DNA of 64,000 bases, taken from NCBI GenBank assembly GCA_045630965.1, contig JAZQTU010000042.1, positions 124,001 to 188,000 on the forward strand. The letters run 5' to 3'. This DNA is from HGM04593 sp045630965. Lineage in GTDB: Bacteria > Bacteroidota > Bacteroidia > Bacteroidales > Bacteroidaceae. The notes below the pieces were generated by a model, which was given only the letters and a program-made list of their open reading frames with translations, made no database searches and was not told where the DNA came from. Position 1 is the first letter of the stretch; the number at the start of each line of letters is the position of its first letter. Both the position numbers and the translations under genes were made by a program. This document shows positions 35,426 through 44,691 of this stretch, in pieces.

Positions 35426-36136
35426 ATGCCAAACAACTATTTTCAATTCAAACAATTCACAATAGTGCAGGACGGATGCGCCATGAAGGTAGGAACAGAC
35501 GGTTGCCTGCTTGGAGGATGGTTTGACTGCTCAAACAGCAAAAACATTCTTGATATAGGTTGCGGTAGCGGACTTATATCCATAATGGCAGCACAACGTT
35601 GCAATGCTCAAGTCACAGGAATTGAAATAGACAGAAACGCAAGCATGCAGGCATTGGAAAATGTAAAGAATTCTCCATGGGCCGAACGCATTGAAATCAT
35701 CAATTGCGACTTCTTGAAATACAATACCGACAGAAAGTTCGATACAATTGTATGCAACCCACCCTACTTTGTAAACAGCCTTAAATGTGACAAGCAGTCA
35801 CGCACTCTTGCACGTCACAGCGACAGCCTCAGCAGCAACGACTTTTTTGCAAAATGCGCCGAGGTATCAACACCCACTACAGTAGTTGCCATAATAATCC
35901 CTTGCGACATTGCTAGCGAATGGCAATCATCGGCAAAAGAGAACGGTTTTTGCATCAAGCGCATAACATACATAAAGACAACTCCGGCAAAGGCTCCCAA
36001 AAGAGTATTGATAGAATTTACACGCGACAACGGAACCATTCCGCTTGAGAGTACTCTTATCTTTGAAAACGGTCGCGGAGAATACAGCGAAGAGACAAAA
36101 GAGATTCTGCGCGACTTCTATCTGAAGATAGAATAG
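35426..36136 (+). CDS. trmN6: tRNA1(Val) A37 N6-methyltransferase
   Basis: 236 residues. The N-terminal FQFKQFTIVQDGCAMKVGTDGCLLG is the TrmN6/YfiC signature. The SAM site is ILDIGCGSGLISIMAAQ (about residues 41-57), and the catalytic NPPYF (about residues 111-115) is typical of N6-adenine methyltransferases. It methylates A37 of tRNA-Val. It stands alone, with a good promoter. Confidence 0.9.
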   Translation: MPNNYFQFKQFTIVQDGCAMKVGTDGCLLGGWFDCSNSKNILDIGCGSGLISIMAAQRCNAQVTGIEIDRNASMQALENVKNSPWAERIEIINCDFLKYNTDRKFDTIVCNPPYFVNSLKCDKQSRTLARHSDSLSSNDFFAKCAEVSTPTTVVAIIIPCDIASEWQSSAKENGFCIKRITYIKTTPAKAPKRVLIEFTRDNGTIPLESTLIFENGRGEYSEETKEILRDFYLKIE

Positions 36137-36150
36137 CACACCACACATCC

Positions 36151-36279
36151 AATGTCACCCTGAACGCAGTCGAAGGGTCTCTACGACAGAATAACATCAC
36201 AACTGCTTACAATAATTTACTAAAAAATATGTCACAGTAGGCTTTGCGCCTACTGTGACATATCTCGCTCAAAATGACA
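36151..36279. repeat. Split copy of an interspersed ATGTCAnCCTGA...TGACA repeat
   Basis: AATGTCACCCTGAACGCAGT with CGAAGGGTCTC at the left and CGCTCAAAATGACA at 36266-36279 look like the two ends of the element also present at 52896-52970. Here a hairpin and AT-rich sequence separate them. The assignment of the right end is less certain. Confidence 0.45.
36227..36263. terminator. 16-bp hairpin between trmN6 and the VanZ-like gene
   Basis: Arms 36227-36242 and 36248-36263 (ATATGTCACAGTAGGC and complement) are perfect, with a TTTGC loop, preceded by an A-run on the plus strand (T-run for minus-strand transcription). It serves the VanZ-like gene and possibly trmN6. Confidence 0.75.
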
Positions 36280-36304
36280 GCGACATGAGTTTGAACTACA
36301 TATA

Positions 36305-36745
36305 TCAACTATTCTGTTTCTTCCCACGTCTGTTAAGGAGACCGTATCTTTTCATAAAAGGCTCAAGTAGAAACACTCCAAAGAGCAGTGCACAAATAAC
36401 GCCCAAGGAGTTGAATAAAAAATCACCCCAATCACCGCCACGGTGTTCTGTCAGCCACTCCTGCATTATCTCCACCGCTCCACTGAAGAGAATTGGAGCA
36501 ACAATTGCACCCAAAGAGATTCTCTTGACACTTAGCCTGGCATGAGTCAACAGATACTCTACCCAAAGAACGGAGCAAAAGCCGAAATACATAATAAAAT
36601 GGGCAAGTTTGTCAATATTCTTCACTTTTTCAAGAGACACTGAAGGTGGCCTGAAAAATGAGAGATAAAGTATCACAGCCAACACCAATAGTGATAACCT
36701 ATATCTCCTGAATATTATGCTGATATCTCTGATCATAAATTCCAT
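36305..36745 (-). CDS. VanZ-like membrane protein
   Basis: 146 residues with about four membrane segments. The NIDKLAHFIMYFGF and GGDWGDFLFNSLGVICALL motifs are typical of VanZ-like proteins. VanZ itself gives low-level teicoplanin resistance, but the general function is unknown, and resistance should not be inferred. The start is 75 nt downstream of the lipid kinase gene on the same strand, so the two may share a transcript. Confidence 0.8.
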   Translation of the reverse strand: MEFMIRDISIIFRRYRLSLLVLAVILYLSFFRPPSVSLEKVKNIDKLAHFIMYFGFCSVLWVEYLLTHARLSVKRISLGAIVAPILFSGAVEIMQEWLTEHRGGDWGDFLFNSLGVICALLFGVFLLEPFMKRYGLLNRRGKKQNS

Positions 36746-36820
36746 TTATATTGCAAAACCGATTATTGCAAGTAAAGTTCAAAAGGAGTACTTAACAATT
36801 CACGTTACAGGAGAAAAATG

Positions 36821-37774
36821 TCAAACAAGACCGGCTACTGCATCAAAGAACTGTTTGTGGAGAGGCATCGGCTCGCACATTCCGTCCCAGCCCGGCCGGG
36901 CAAGGACAGTCAGTCCTTCGGGAACAATTTCCACCTCAAGTTCAGCATCCATTATATACGGTTCTCCGTCGTAATGCACCGGACCGGCAGAACTGCGTTT
37001 TATTGTAAGCTTACGCGTTGAAAAGGTTACAACACGGTCATTTTTGTCAAGTTTATTTGAAAAAAGTTGTGCTATCACAAGCGGAGCTTCAACCGGCATG
37101 AACGGTTCCATTATAGAGACACTCAACAACCCGTCGCGCATTGAAGCGTAAGGTGTTATATAGGCATTATTGCCATACTGCGATGCGTTGCCGCATGCTA
37201 TAAGAAACGCCTTGTATACGTTGTTGACAGAATCGGCAATAACCTCATATATTTCGGGCTCATACTTGACCCAATCGACAAGCGTCTTTTGTACATAGCT
37301 TGCCAACCCTCTATGAGAGCCCTTGGCAAAATCATTGCTCACAAGTGCATCGAAGCCGACGCCACAGGCACAAAAGAAGGGTTTGCCATTCAACTTGCCG
37401 TAATCTACGGTTGTAGGTTCTGCGTTGTTGATGAAATCAATGGATCTCTTTATATCGACAGGAATTCCGATATGCCTCGCAAAACCATTTCCCGAACCGC
37501 AGGGTATTATACCAAGTGCGGTATCGGTATGTACAAGGCTGCGCGCAACTTCGTTCACTGTGCCGTCACCACCAACAGCAACAACAACATTGAAGCCATC
37601 TTTCACAGCCGAGGCAGCAATCTCCGACGCATGACCGGCATGTTCGGTTTTTTCAATATGCAACTCATATTTATTGTGGTCAATATATTTTTCAATCATG
37701 CCTGGCAAATTTTTCTTGCCATGCACGCCCGAGTTGGGATTGATCACAAATAATATTTTACCTCTTTCGATCAT
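36821..37774 (-). CDS. Diacylglycerol kinase family lipid kinase
   Basis: 317 residues from the ATG at 37774 (MIERGKILFVINPNSG). The catalytic-domain motif VVAVGGDGTVNEVARSL (about residues 62-78) and IIPCGSGNGFARHIG (about residues 88-102) define the DagK/YegS/sphingosine kinase family. It phosphorylates a lipid such as diacylglycerol or a sphingoid base; the latter is conceivable because many Bacteroidales make sphingolipids, but sequence cannot decide. The TTG eight codons upstream overlaps the -7 box and is rejected. Confidence 0.85.
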   Translation of the reverse strand: MIERGKILFVINPNSGVHGKKNLPGMIEKYIDHNKYELHIEKTEHAGHASEIAASAVKDGFNVVVAVGGDGTVNEVARSLVHTDTALGIIPCGSGNGFARHIGIPVDIKRSIDFINNAEPTTVDYGKLNGKPFFCACGVGFDALVSNDFAKGSHRGLASYVQKTLVDWVKYEPEIYEVIADSVNNVYKAFLIACGNASQYGNNAYITPYASMRDGLLSVSIMEPFMPVEAPLVIAQLFSNKLDKNDRVVTFSTRKLTIKRSSAGPVHYDGEPYIMDAELEVEIVPEGLTVLARPGWDGMCEPMPLHKQFFDAVAGLV

Positions 37775-37795
37775 AGTATGCCTTTTTTTGCGTTG

Positions 37796-37803
37796 CAAAG
37801 CTA
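37796..37803 (-). promoter_or_regulatory. -7 box of the lipid kinase gene
   Basis: Minus strand reads TAGCTTTG, exact consensus, 22 nt before the ATG at 37774. It determines the start codon. No -33 match. Confidence 0.55.
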
Positions 37804-37886
37804 ACCATAATTACCGGAAAGTAAAAACCTTAAAGAGAAATATCGCGCCATGCAACTATATATATAATATTAATTATATTAAAAAG

Positions 37887-37918
37887 TTTCAGTAAGTCGC
37901 CAAAAATGAATATCTTTG
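37887..37918 (+). promoter_or_regulatory. Promoter of lon
   Basis: TTTC (one mismatch) at 37887-37890, a 20-nt spacer, then TATCTTTG (exact) at 37911-37918. The transcript would have a leader of about 93 nt before the lon ATG. Confidence 0.65.
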
Positions 37919-38017
37919 CATTTCGTAAAAAAAACGCCGACAAAAGAACGGCAAATAAATGAGAGTATTCTCAACAGAATTCAAAATAAACAATAACAAA
38001 AAGAGAATAAAATATTT

Positions 38018-40447
38018 ATGGAAGACGACAACTTCAACGAGAGTGGCTTTTCGCTTATTGCCGATTTCAATGAGAACGGCGAACAAAGCCCACGCTATAC
38101 AAATATCGAAAGCAAATTGCCTATATTGCCACTACGCAACATGCTGTTGTTTCCAAGCACAGTTCTGCCGGTTTCTATAGGAAGAGAGTCTTCGCTCAAA
38201 CTCATAAAGGACCTTGAGAAGAACAGAGGTTGCATGGGTGTGTTCTGCCAGAAAGACCCGGCAACAGAAAAACCGAAATTCGATGACCTTCACGAAATCG
38301 GTACAGTGGCAAAGATTATCAAAGTTTTCAACCTGCCCGACAACTCCACTACTGTCATCCTGCAGGGATTCCAGAGAATAAGACTGAAGGATATACATCG
38401 CTTCTCGCCATACTTGAAGGGTACTGTAGAAGATGCTCCCGAAGTTGACCATCCTCTTGACGAAGAGTATGAAAGCCTCATCAAGAGCTGCAAAAGCGCT
38501 GCAAAGAAACTGTTCAAGCGCTACGATTCTCACGGCGAAGCCTCGTTTGCAATAAACAACATCAGCGACACTGCTACACTGATAAATTTCCTATGTGCAA
38601 ACATCAAAATTCACCACGACGAGAAGCTTGTATTGCTCAACGAGAGTTCTATCAAGGAGAGAGCATTCCACCTGATGACAATACTCGACAGGGAATTGCA
38701 ACTGTCCGAACTTAGCGATAAGATAAGAAGCAAGACCCATAAAGACCTTGACCAGCAGCAGCGTGAATATTACCTTCAGCAGCAGATAAAGAACATACAG
38801 GAGGAATTGGGAGGCAACGTTCAGGACCAGGATGCCAAAGAACTGCGCGACAAAGCAGACAAGAAGATGTGGTCACGCGAAACTGATGAACTGTTCAACA
38901 GGGAACTGTCAAAATTGAGCCGTATAAATCCACAGTCACCCGACTACCATGTACAGCTAAACTACCTGCAGATGTTTGTCAGCTTGCCTTGGGGCGAATA
39001 TACAAGCGACAATCTTGACATGGAGAATGCACGCAAGGTACTCGACCGCGACCACTACGGACTGGACAAGGTCAAGGAGAGAATTCTCGAACACCTCGCT
39101 GTAATAAAGATGCGTGGTGACCTCAAATCACCTATCATATGTCTTTACGGCCCTCCGGGAGTAGGAAAGACTTCGCTTGGCAAATCAATTGCCGATGCTT
39201 TGAAACGCAAATATGTGCGTATGTCACTTGGTGGTATACATGATGAATCGGAGATACGAGGACATCGCAAGACATACATTGGCGCAATGCCGGGACGTAT
39301 ACTCAAGAACCTTGCAAAGGCAGGAACAGACAACCCTGTATTCATTCTCGATGAGATAGACAAGGTTGGTCAAGCATCAATGCACGGTGACCCTTCATCG
39401 GCACTTCTTGAGGTACTTGACCCGGAACAGAACAGTGCTTTCCATGACAATTTCCTTGATTTCGACTACGATCTCTCAAAGGTAATGTTCATTGCTACAG
39501 CCAATAACCTTGCAAACATTCCGGCACCGTTGCTTGACCGTATGGAATTGATAGAAGTCAGCGGATACCTCACCGAAGAGAAGATTGAAATAGCAAAACG
39601 TCACCTTGTTCCAAAGGAAAAGATCGCCAACGGTATAAGCGGCGAGAAGGTTACCATAAGCAAGGCTGCTATAGAAGCCATTATCGAGAACTATACCCGT
39701 GAGTCGGGCGTCAGAACTCTGGAAAAGAAGATTGGAAAAATATTCCGTCGTCTGGCATGCCGCATTGCCACAAACGGCAACATTGGACTTACAACAGTGA
39801 AACCGGCTGACCTTAACGAGTTGCTTGGTGTAAAAGAGTTCTCACGCGACAAATACCAGGGCAATGAGTACGCCGGTGTTGTCACAGGATTGGCATGGAC
39901 TGCCGTAGGTGGAGAAATTCTCTTCATAGAGACAAGCCTCAGCCGCGGCAAAGGCGAAAAGCTCACTTTGACCGGAAACCTCGGCGATGTCATGAAGGAA
40001 TCAGCTGTTCTTGCACTTGAATACATAAAGTCACATGCAGCAGAACTGGATATTCCTTATGAGATATTCGACAAATGGAATATACACCTGCACGTCCCGG
40101 AAGGAGCTATTCCAAAGGACGGTCCTTCGGCTGGTATAACAATGGCGACTGCACTCGCTTCGGCATTGACACAGCGCAAGGTCAAGGAGAACATAGCCAT
40201 GACCGGAGAGATAACACTTCGCGGAAAGGTATTGCCTGTAGGTGGTATAAAAGAGAAGATTCTTGCTGCGAAACGTGCCGGAATAACTGAGATAATCATA
40301 TGCCATGAGAACAGACGCAACATTGAAGCTATTCCCGAAATGTATATCAAGGGACTGACCTTCCATTATGTCAGCGATGTAAAGGAGGTTATTGATATTG
40401 CGCTTCTCAAGGAGAAAGTTAAGAACCCGTTAAACTTAATTGCATAA
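38018..40447 (+). CDS. lon: ATP-dependent protease La (Lon)
   Basis: 809 residues. The N-terminal substrate domain (LPILPLRNMLLFPSTVLPV at about residues 34-52) is followed by a coiled region, an AAA+ domain with Walker A GPPGVGKTSLGKS and Walker B FILDEIDKV, and a Lon protease domain with catalytic Ser704 (PKDGPSAG) and Lys in GGIKEK (745 or 747; by E. coli comparison 747). It degrades misfolded and regulatory proteins in the cytoplasm. It heads a co-directional run with tgt 3 nt downstream. Confidence 0.96.
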   Translation: MEDDNFNESGFSLIADFNENGEQSPRYTNIESKLPILPLRNMLLFPSTVLPVSIGRESSLKLIKDLEKNRGCMGVFCQKDPATEKPKFDDLHEIGTVAKIIKVFNLPDNSTTVILQGFQRIRLKDIHRFSPYLKGTVEDAPEVDHPLDEEYESLIKSCKSAAKKLFKRYDSHGEASFAINNISDTATLINFLCANIKIHHDEKLVLLNESSIKERAFHLMTILDRELQLSELSDKIRSKTHKDLDQQQREYYLQQQIKNIQEELGGNVQDQDAKELRDKADKKMWSRETDELFNRELSKLSRINPQSPDYHVQLNYLQMFVSLPWGEYTSDNLDMENARKVLDRDHYGLDKVKERILEHLAVIKMRGDLKSPIICLYGPPGVGKTSLGKSIADALKRKYVRMSLGGIHDESEIRGHRKTYIGAMPGRILKNLAKAGTDNPVFILDEIDKVGQASMHGDPSSALLEVLDPEQNSAFHDNFLDFDYDLSKVMFIATANNLANIPAPLLDRMELIEVSGYLTEEKIEIAKRHLVPKEKIANGISGEKVTISKAAIEAIIENYTRESGVRTLEKKIGKIFRRLACRIATNGNIGLTTVKPADLNELLGVKEFSRDKYQGNEYAGVVTGLAWTAVGGEILFIETSLSRGKGEKLTLTGNLGDVMKESAVLALEYIKSHAAELDIPYEIFDKWNIHLHVPEGAIPKDGPSAGITMATALASALTQRKVKENIAMTGEITLRGKVLPVGGIKEKILAAKRAGITEIIICHENRRNIEAIPEMYIKGLTFHYVSDVKEVIDIALLKEKVKNPLNLIA

Positions 40448-40450
40448 ACC

Positions 40451-41581
40451 ATGGAATTCAAGTTATTGCATACCGACAGCGGAAGCAAGGCACGCGCAGG
40501 AGTTCTAACCACAGACCATGGTGAGATAATGACACCGATATTCATGCCTGTAGGAACTGTAGGGTCGGTGAAAGGCGTGCAGATACCACATCTGAAAAAT
40601 GACATTAAGGCACAGATTATTCTGGGAAACACATATCATTTGTATCTCCGCCCCGGGCTTCAGATACTTGAGAATGCAGGTGGATTGCATAAGTTCAACG
40701 CATGGGACCGTCCTATTCTTACTGACAGCGGCGGTTTTCAGGTATTCTCCCTCAAGGATATAAGAAAGATGAATGAGGAGGGTGTAGAATTCCGCTCACA
40801 CATCGACGGTTCAAAACACTTTTTCTCTCCCGAGAGAGTAATGGATATCGAACGAAGCATCGGTGCTGACATAATCATGGCATTTGACGAATGTACTCCT
40901 GGTACAGCCGACTATGAATATGCAAAGAAGTCAATGGAACGCACACACCGCTGGCTCGACCGATGCATTAACAGATTGTCGGAGACTGAACCGATGTACG
41001 GATACGAGCAGCAGCTGTTCCCTATTGTACAAGGATGCGTATACCCTGACCTGCGACGCCGTTCGGCAGAATACATTGCATCGAAAGGTGCTGCAGGAAA
41101 TGCCATTGGTGGCCTTGCTGTAGGTGAACCGGCTGAAAAGATGTATGAGATGATTGAGGTTGTAAACGAGATTCTGCCAACCGACAAACCACGTTACCTC
41201 ATGGGAGTGGGAACACCGGCAAACATTCTTGAGGCAATAGAGCGCGGTGTCGACATGTTCGACTGTGTTATGCCTACACGCAACGGACGAAATGCGATGC
41301 TCTTCACCAAACACGGCATAATGAACATGCGCAACGAAAAGTGGAAGAACGACTACTCCCCTATCGAAGAAGACGGTGCATCATTCGTAGATACCCTTTA
41401 CAGCAAGGCGTATCTGCGTCACTTGTTCGTAGCACAGGAGCTGTTGGCGTTGGAGATTGCATCAATACATAACCTTGCATTCTACGTATGGCTCACTCAG
41501 GAAGCACGCAAGCATATTCTCATGGACGATTATGCAAGCTGGAAACGCCACATGCTTCAGGAGGTGACACGCCGACTCTGA
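40451..41581 (+). CDS. tgt: Queuine/preQ1 tRNA-ribosyltransferase lacking zinc cysteines
   Basis: 376 residues. TIM-barrel Tgt: catalytic and binding motifs LTDSGGFQVFSL, QGCVYPDLRRRSA, GGLAVGE and the nucleophile Asp in DMFDCVMPTRNGRN. It exchanges G34 of tRNAs with GUN anticodons for a queuosine precursor. Canonical Tgt has a CxCxxC...H zinc site just after the KN-x-[RK]-x-x-x-D-x-x-P segment. Here the corresponding stretch is EEDGASFVDTLYSKAYLRHL, with no cysteine, and no cysteine occurs in the last ~90 residues. From memory the same loss occurs in other Bacteroides enzymes; this should be verified. It lies 3 nt after lon. Confidence 0.92.
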   Translation: MEFKLLHTDSGSKARAGVLTTDHGEIMTPIFMPVGTVGSVKGVQIPHLKNDIKAQIILGNTYHLYLRPGLQILENAGGLHKFNAWDRPILTDSGGFQVFSLKDIRKMNEEGVEFRSHIDGSKHFFSPERVMDIERSIGADIIMAFDECTPGTADYEYAKKSMERTHRWLDRCINRLSETEPMYGYEQQLFPIVQGCVYPDLRRRSAEYIASKGAAGNAIGGLAVGEPAEKMYEMIEVVNEILPTDKPRYLMGVGTPANILEAIERGVDMFDCVMPTRNGRNAMLFTKHGIMNMRNEKWKNDYSPIEEDGASFVDTLYSKAYLRHLFVAQELLALEIASIHNLAFYVWLTQEARKHILMDDYASWKRHMLQEVTRRL

Positions 41582-41633
41582 TTTATATATACACCGAAAG
41601 CTAATACAAAGAGAGACACAAAGAACTTTTGCA

Positions 41634-42737
41634 ATGAAGTGGGTTGAGTTTTTTAGATTGAAACGCCTTGACTGGTACATTATAAAGAAATTCCTGGGAA
41701 CATACTTCTTTTCCCTGGCTCTTATCATTGTCATCATTCTGGTTTTCGACTACAATGAAAAAATCGACAAGTTCGTTACATCCAATGCCACGACACATGA
41801 AATAATATTTGACTATTTCATTAACATTGCGCCGTACTATGCCAACACCTTCAGCGCTCTGTTTGTATTCATTTCCGTTATATACTTTACATCGAAACTT
41901 GCCGAGAATTCCGAAATCATCGCCATGCTGGCTGCAGGTGTCAGTTTCAGAAGACTCGTCAAGCCCTATCTCTTCTCTGCTACATTCATCGCAATATTGA
42001 GCTATGCACTCAGCGCATATATCATTCCCAACGGCAATGCCACCAGGCTTGCATTTGAACAGCGATACAACAATGTAAAAAAAGTGGAATCGGGAAGCAA
42101 TGTCCAGCTTAAGATTGACGAGAACACTATAGCCTTCATTGAGCGCTACGAGAACCGCAACCACATGGGCTGGCGTTTCATGCTCGACAGGTTCGAGAAC
42201 AAGAAACTCGTCTCGCACATGGAGGCTGCTACAATTACATACAACCCCGACAAGCCACATACATGGACCGCGCGTCGCTGGCTCATAAGGGAGCTGAAAG
42301 ATGACAAGGAGATAATCAGGGAGAGCAGGCGCGAACCCCTTGACACTGTTTTACCCTTTGAGCCTGCCGATTTCCTCATTTCGGCCGGAGAGGAGGAGAC
42401 AATGACCAGCCCCGAGTTGAGTGTATACATAGACAAACAGCAGGCACGAGGAATTGCCAACATACGAGGTTTCGAGATTGAATACCACAAACGTATTGCA
42501 ATGTCATTCGCTTCGTTCATAATGACAGTCATCGGTGTCTCTTTGTCATCGCGCAAGCGAAAAGGCGGAATGGGATTGTCATTGGGAATTGGATTGGGAC
42601 TCAGTTTCTCATACATTCTGTTCCAGACAGTATCATCGGCATTTGCCGACCACATGCCGGTAGCATTGGCTGTCTGGCTACCTAATATTATATATGCGAT
42701 ATTGGCAATTGTACTCTATCGAAAAGCACCAAGATAA
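41634..42737 (+). CDS. LptF/LptG-family LPS export permease
   Basis: 367 residues. RLDWYIIKKFLGTYFFSLALIIVIILVFDY is the first membrane segment of the YjgP/YjgQ family. Two further helices follow, then a periplasmic domain (about residues 130-260), then three C-terminal helices. It forms the inner-membrane part of the Lpt bridge carrying lipopolysaccharide to the outer membrane. LptF versus LptG cannot be settled from this copy alone. It lies 52 nt after tgt and 5 nt before the helicase gene. Confidence 0.88.
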   Translation: MKWVEFFRLKRLDWYIIKKFLGTYFFSLALIIVIILVFDYNEKIDKFVTSNATTHEIIFDYFINIAPYYANTFSALFVFISVIYFTSKLAENSEIIAMLAAGVSFRRLVKPYLFSATFIAILSYALSAYIIPNGNATRLAFEQRYNNVKKVESGSNVQLKIDENTIAFIERYENRNHMGWRFMLDRFENKKLVSHMEAATITYNPDKPHTWTARRWLIRELKDDKEIIRESRREPLDTVLPFEPADFLISAGEEETMTSPELSVYIDKQQARGIANIRGFEIEYHKRIAMSFASFIMTVIGVSLSSRKRKGGMGLSLGIGLGLSFSYILFQTVSSAFADHMPVALAVWLPNIIYAILAIVLYRKAPR

Positions 42738-42742
42738 AAAAG

Positions 42743-44146
42743 ATGTATTTTACCGATTTTGATTTTGAAGACGAGATTCTCGATGCGCTCGATGCGATGC
42801 GCTTCGAAGAGTGTACTCCAATACAGGAACAGACCATACAGCCCTTGCTTGACGGACGCGACCTTATAGGTGTAGCACAGACCGGAACCGGCAAAACAGC
42901 CGCATATCTGTTGCCGGTACTCAACAAGCTATGCCAGGGAGGATATCCCGAAGATGCGATCAACTGTGTCATCATGGCTCCGACAAGAGAACTGGCACAG
43001 CAGATTGACAGACAACTTGAAGGATTCACCTACTTCATGCCGGTATCGGGTGTTGCCGTATATGGCGGAAACGACGGTCAGCGTTACGAGCAGGAACTGC
43101 GTGGAATGGCAAAGGGAGCGGATATAATTGTAGCTACCCCAGGAAGACTCATAAGCCATATAAACCTTGGCAATATTGACCTTTCAAAAGTATCTTTCTT
43201 TATTCTTGACGAGGCCGACCGTATGCTTGACATGGGATTTTACAACGACATCATGACCATTGCAAAGCAGTTGCCAAAAGATAGACAGACAATGCTCTTT
43301 TCAGCAACCATGCCCGAAGAGATACGCCGACTGGCATCAAATATCCTTACAGACCCGTTGCAGATTACACTAGCCCTTGCCAAGCCGGCAGACGGCATCA
43401 CACAGCAGGCATACATTTGCCATGAGGGACAGAAGCCGGGAATAATAAAGGATATTTTCAAGGACGAAAGCAGCGAGAGAGTCATACTTTTCACCTCACG
43501 CAAGAGCAAGGTAAGAGAAATTTCTCTAATGCTCAAGAAACAGGGATTCAATGTAGGAGAGATGCACAGCGACCTCAGCCAGAGCGAGCGTGACGAAATA
43601 ATGTTCCTCTACAAGAGCCGTAAGATTGATATAATTGTTGCGACCGACATCCTTGCACGCGGAATAGACATTGACGACATACGCATTGTCATCAACTACG
43701 ATGTTCCTCGCGACTGCGATGACTACATACACCGCATAGGCCGTACAGCACGCGCTGGAACAAAGGGGCGTGCCATAACATTCGTATCCGAAGAGGACCA
43801 GGAGTACTTCAAGCGCATTGAAGACTTCATTGAACAGGATGTGCCCAAACTTGATATTCCTGCAGAACTCGGCAATGCTCCGGCATACGAGCCAAACAAG
43901 AACAAGGAGAAGAAAAAAGAGAATAACAGAAACAGGAGAGGGAACAATAATAAAGGTGGTAAAAAGCACCATCACAAGCCTAAAAACCCAAAAGCCCCAA
44001 AAAACTCAAAGGACTCAAAAGACTCAAAAGAGCAGAAATCCACTCAAAAGCCCAACCACCACAATAGACATAATAGACACAATAGATACAAAACTCCAAC
44101 CCCCAAAAACACTAACAGTACAAACAAAGACAATGGCAATAATTAA
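42743..44146 (+). CDS. DEAD-box RNA helicase
   Basis: 467 residues. Q-motif (FEECTPIQEQTIQ), Walker A AQTGTGKTAAYLLP, PTRELAQQ, LDEADRMLDMGF, SATMPEEI and the C-terminal ARGIDIDDIRIVINYDVPRD and HRIGRTARAG are all present. The last ~85 residues are a low-complexity basic tail rich in Lys, Asn, His and Ser, with repeated NRH and DSK units, likely for RNA contact. It probably helps ribosome assembly or mRNA decay. The gene overlaps the next start by 14 nt. Confidence 0.92.
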   Translation: MYFTDFDFEDEILDALDAMRFEECTPIQEQTIQPLLDGRDLIGVAQTGTGKTAAYLLPVLNKLCQGGYPEDAINCVIMAPTRELAQQIDRQLEGFTYFMPVSGVAVYGGNDGQRYEQELRGMAKGADIIVATPGRLISHINLGNIDLSKVSFFILDEADRMLDMGFYNDIMTIAKQLPKDRQTMLFSATMPEEIRRLASNILTDPLQITLALAKPADGITQQAYICHEGQKPGIIKDIFKDESSERVILFTSRKSKVREISLMLKKQGFNVGEMHSDLSQSERDEIMFLYKSRKIDIIVATDILARGIDIDDIRIVINYDVPRDCDDYIHRIGRTARAGTKGRAITFVSEEDQEYFKRIEDFIEQDVPKLDIPAELGNAPAYEPNKNKEKKKENNRNRRGNNNKGGKKHHHKPKNPKAPKNSKDSKDSKEQKSTQKPNHHNRHNRHNRYKTPTPKNTNSTNKDNGNN

Positions 44147-44648
44147 AGAACTGCGCGGTTTCACGCCAAAGATTGGCAACAACTGTTTCCTTGCAGAAAC
44201 TGCAGCCATCATAGGCGATGTAACAATGGGAGACAATTGTTCAATATGGTACAGCACTGTACTCCGTGGCGATGTCAATACAATTACAATTGGCAACAAT
44301 GTAAATATACAGGACGGGGCTGTTGTACACACTCTATACCAACGTTCAAAGACCATAATCGGGAACAACGTTTCCATTGGACATAACGCCACAATACACG
44401 GCGCTACCATTGAGGACAACTGCCTCATTGGCATGGGAGCCACTGTACTTGACAATGCAGTTGTTGAGAGTGGAGCAATCGTTGCAGCCAACGCATTGGT
44501 AACATCGGGCATGCGCGTGGAAGGTGGATATATTTATGCCGGCGTTCCTGCAAAAAAGATAAAGGAGGTAAGCAAGGAACAACAGAAAGAGATCGTAGAG
44601 CGCATTGCCAATGATTATATCATGTACTCATCGTGGTACAAGGAATAA
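44133..44648 (+). CDS. Gamma-type carbonic anhydrase family protein
   Basis: 171 residues from the ATG at 44133 (MAIIKELRGFTPKIGNNC), inside the 3' end of the helicase gene. A left-handed beta helix of hexapeptide repeats (IGDVTMGDNCSIWYSTVLRGD). The metal-binding histidines appear in VVHTL and in SIGHNATIHGATI. It belongs to the YrdA/CaiE/gamma-CA group; carbonic anhydrase activity is possible but not assured. The frame is open 105 codons upstream, but that part is the out-of-frame helicase tail. Confidence 0.9.
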   Translation: MAIIKELRGFTPKIGNNCFLAETAAIIGDVTMGDNCSIWYSTVLRGDVNTITIGNNVNIQDGAVVHTLYQRSKTIIGNNVSIGHNATIHGATIEDNCLIGMGATVLDNAVVESGAIVAANALVTSGMRVEGGYIYAGVPAKKIKEVSKEQQKEIVERIANDYIMYSSWYKE

Positions 44649-44691
44649 CCGTACTTTCAAAAAGAAAAACAAACAATTAAAATAAACAACC

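Noticed and set aside
36305..36745. Glycopeptide resistance gene (VanZ)
   Set aside because: Only the VanZ-like fold is present; there are no vanHAX-type genes and this family is widespread outside resistance clusters.
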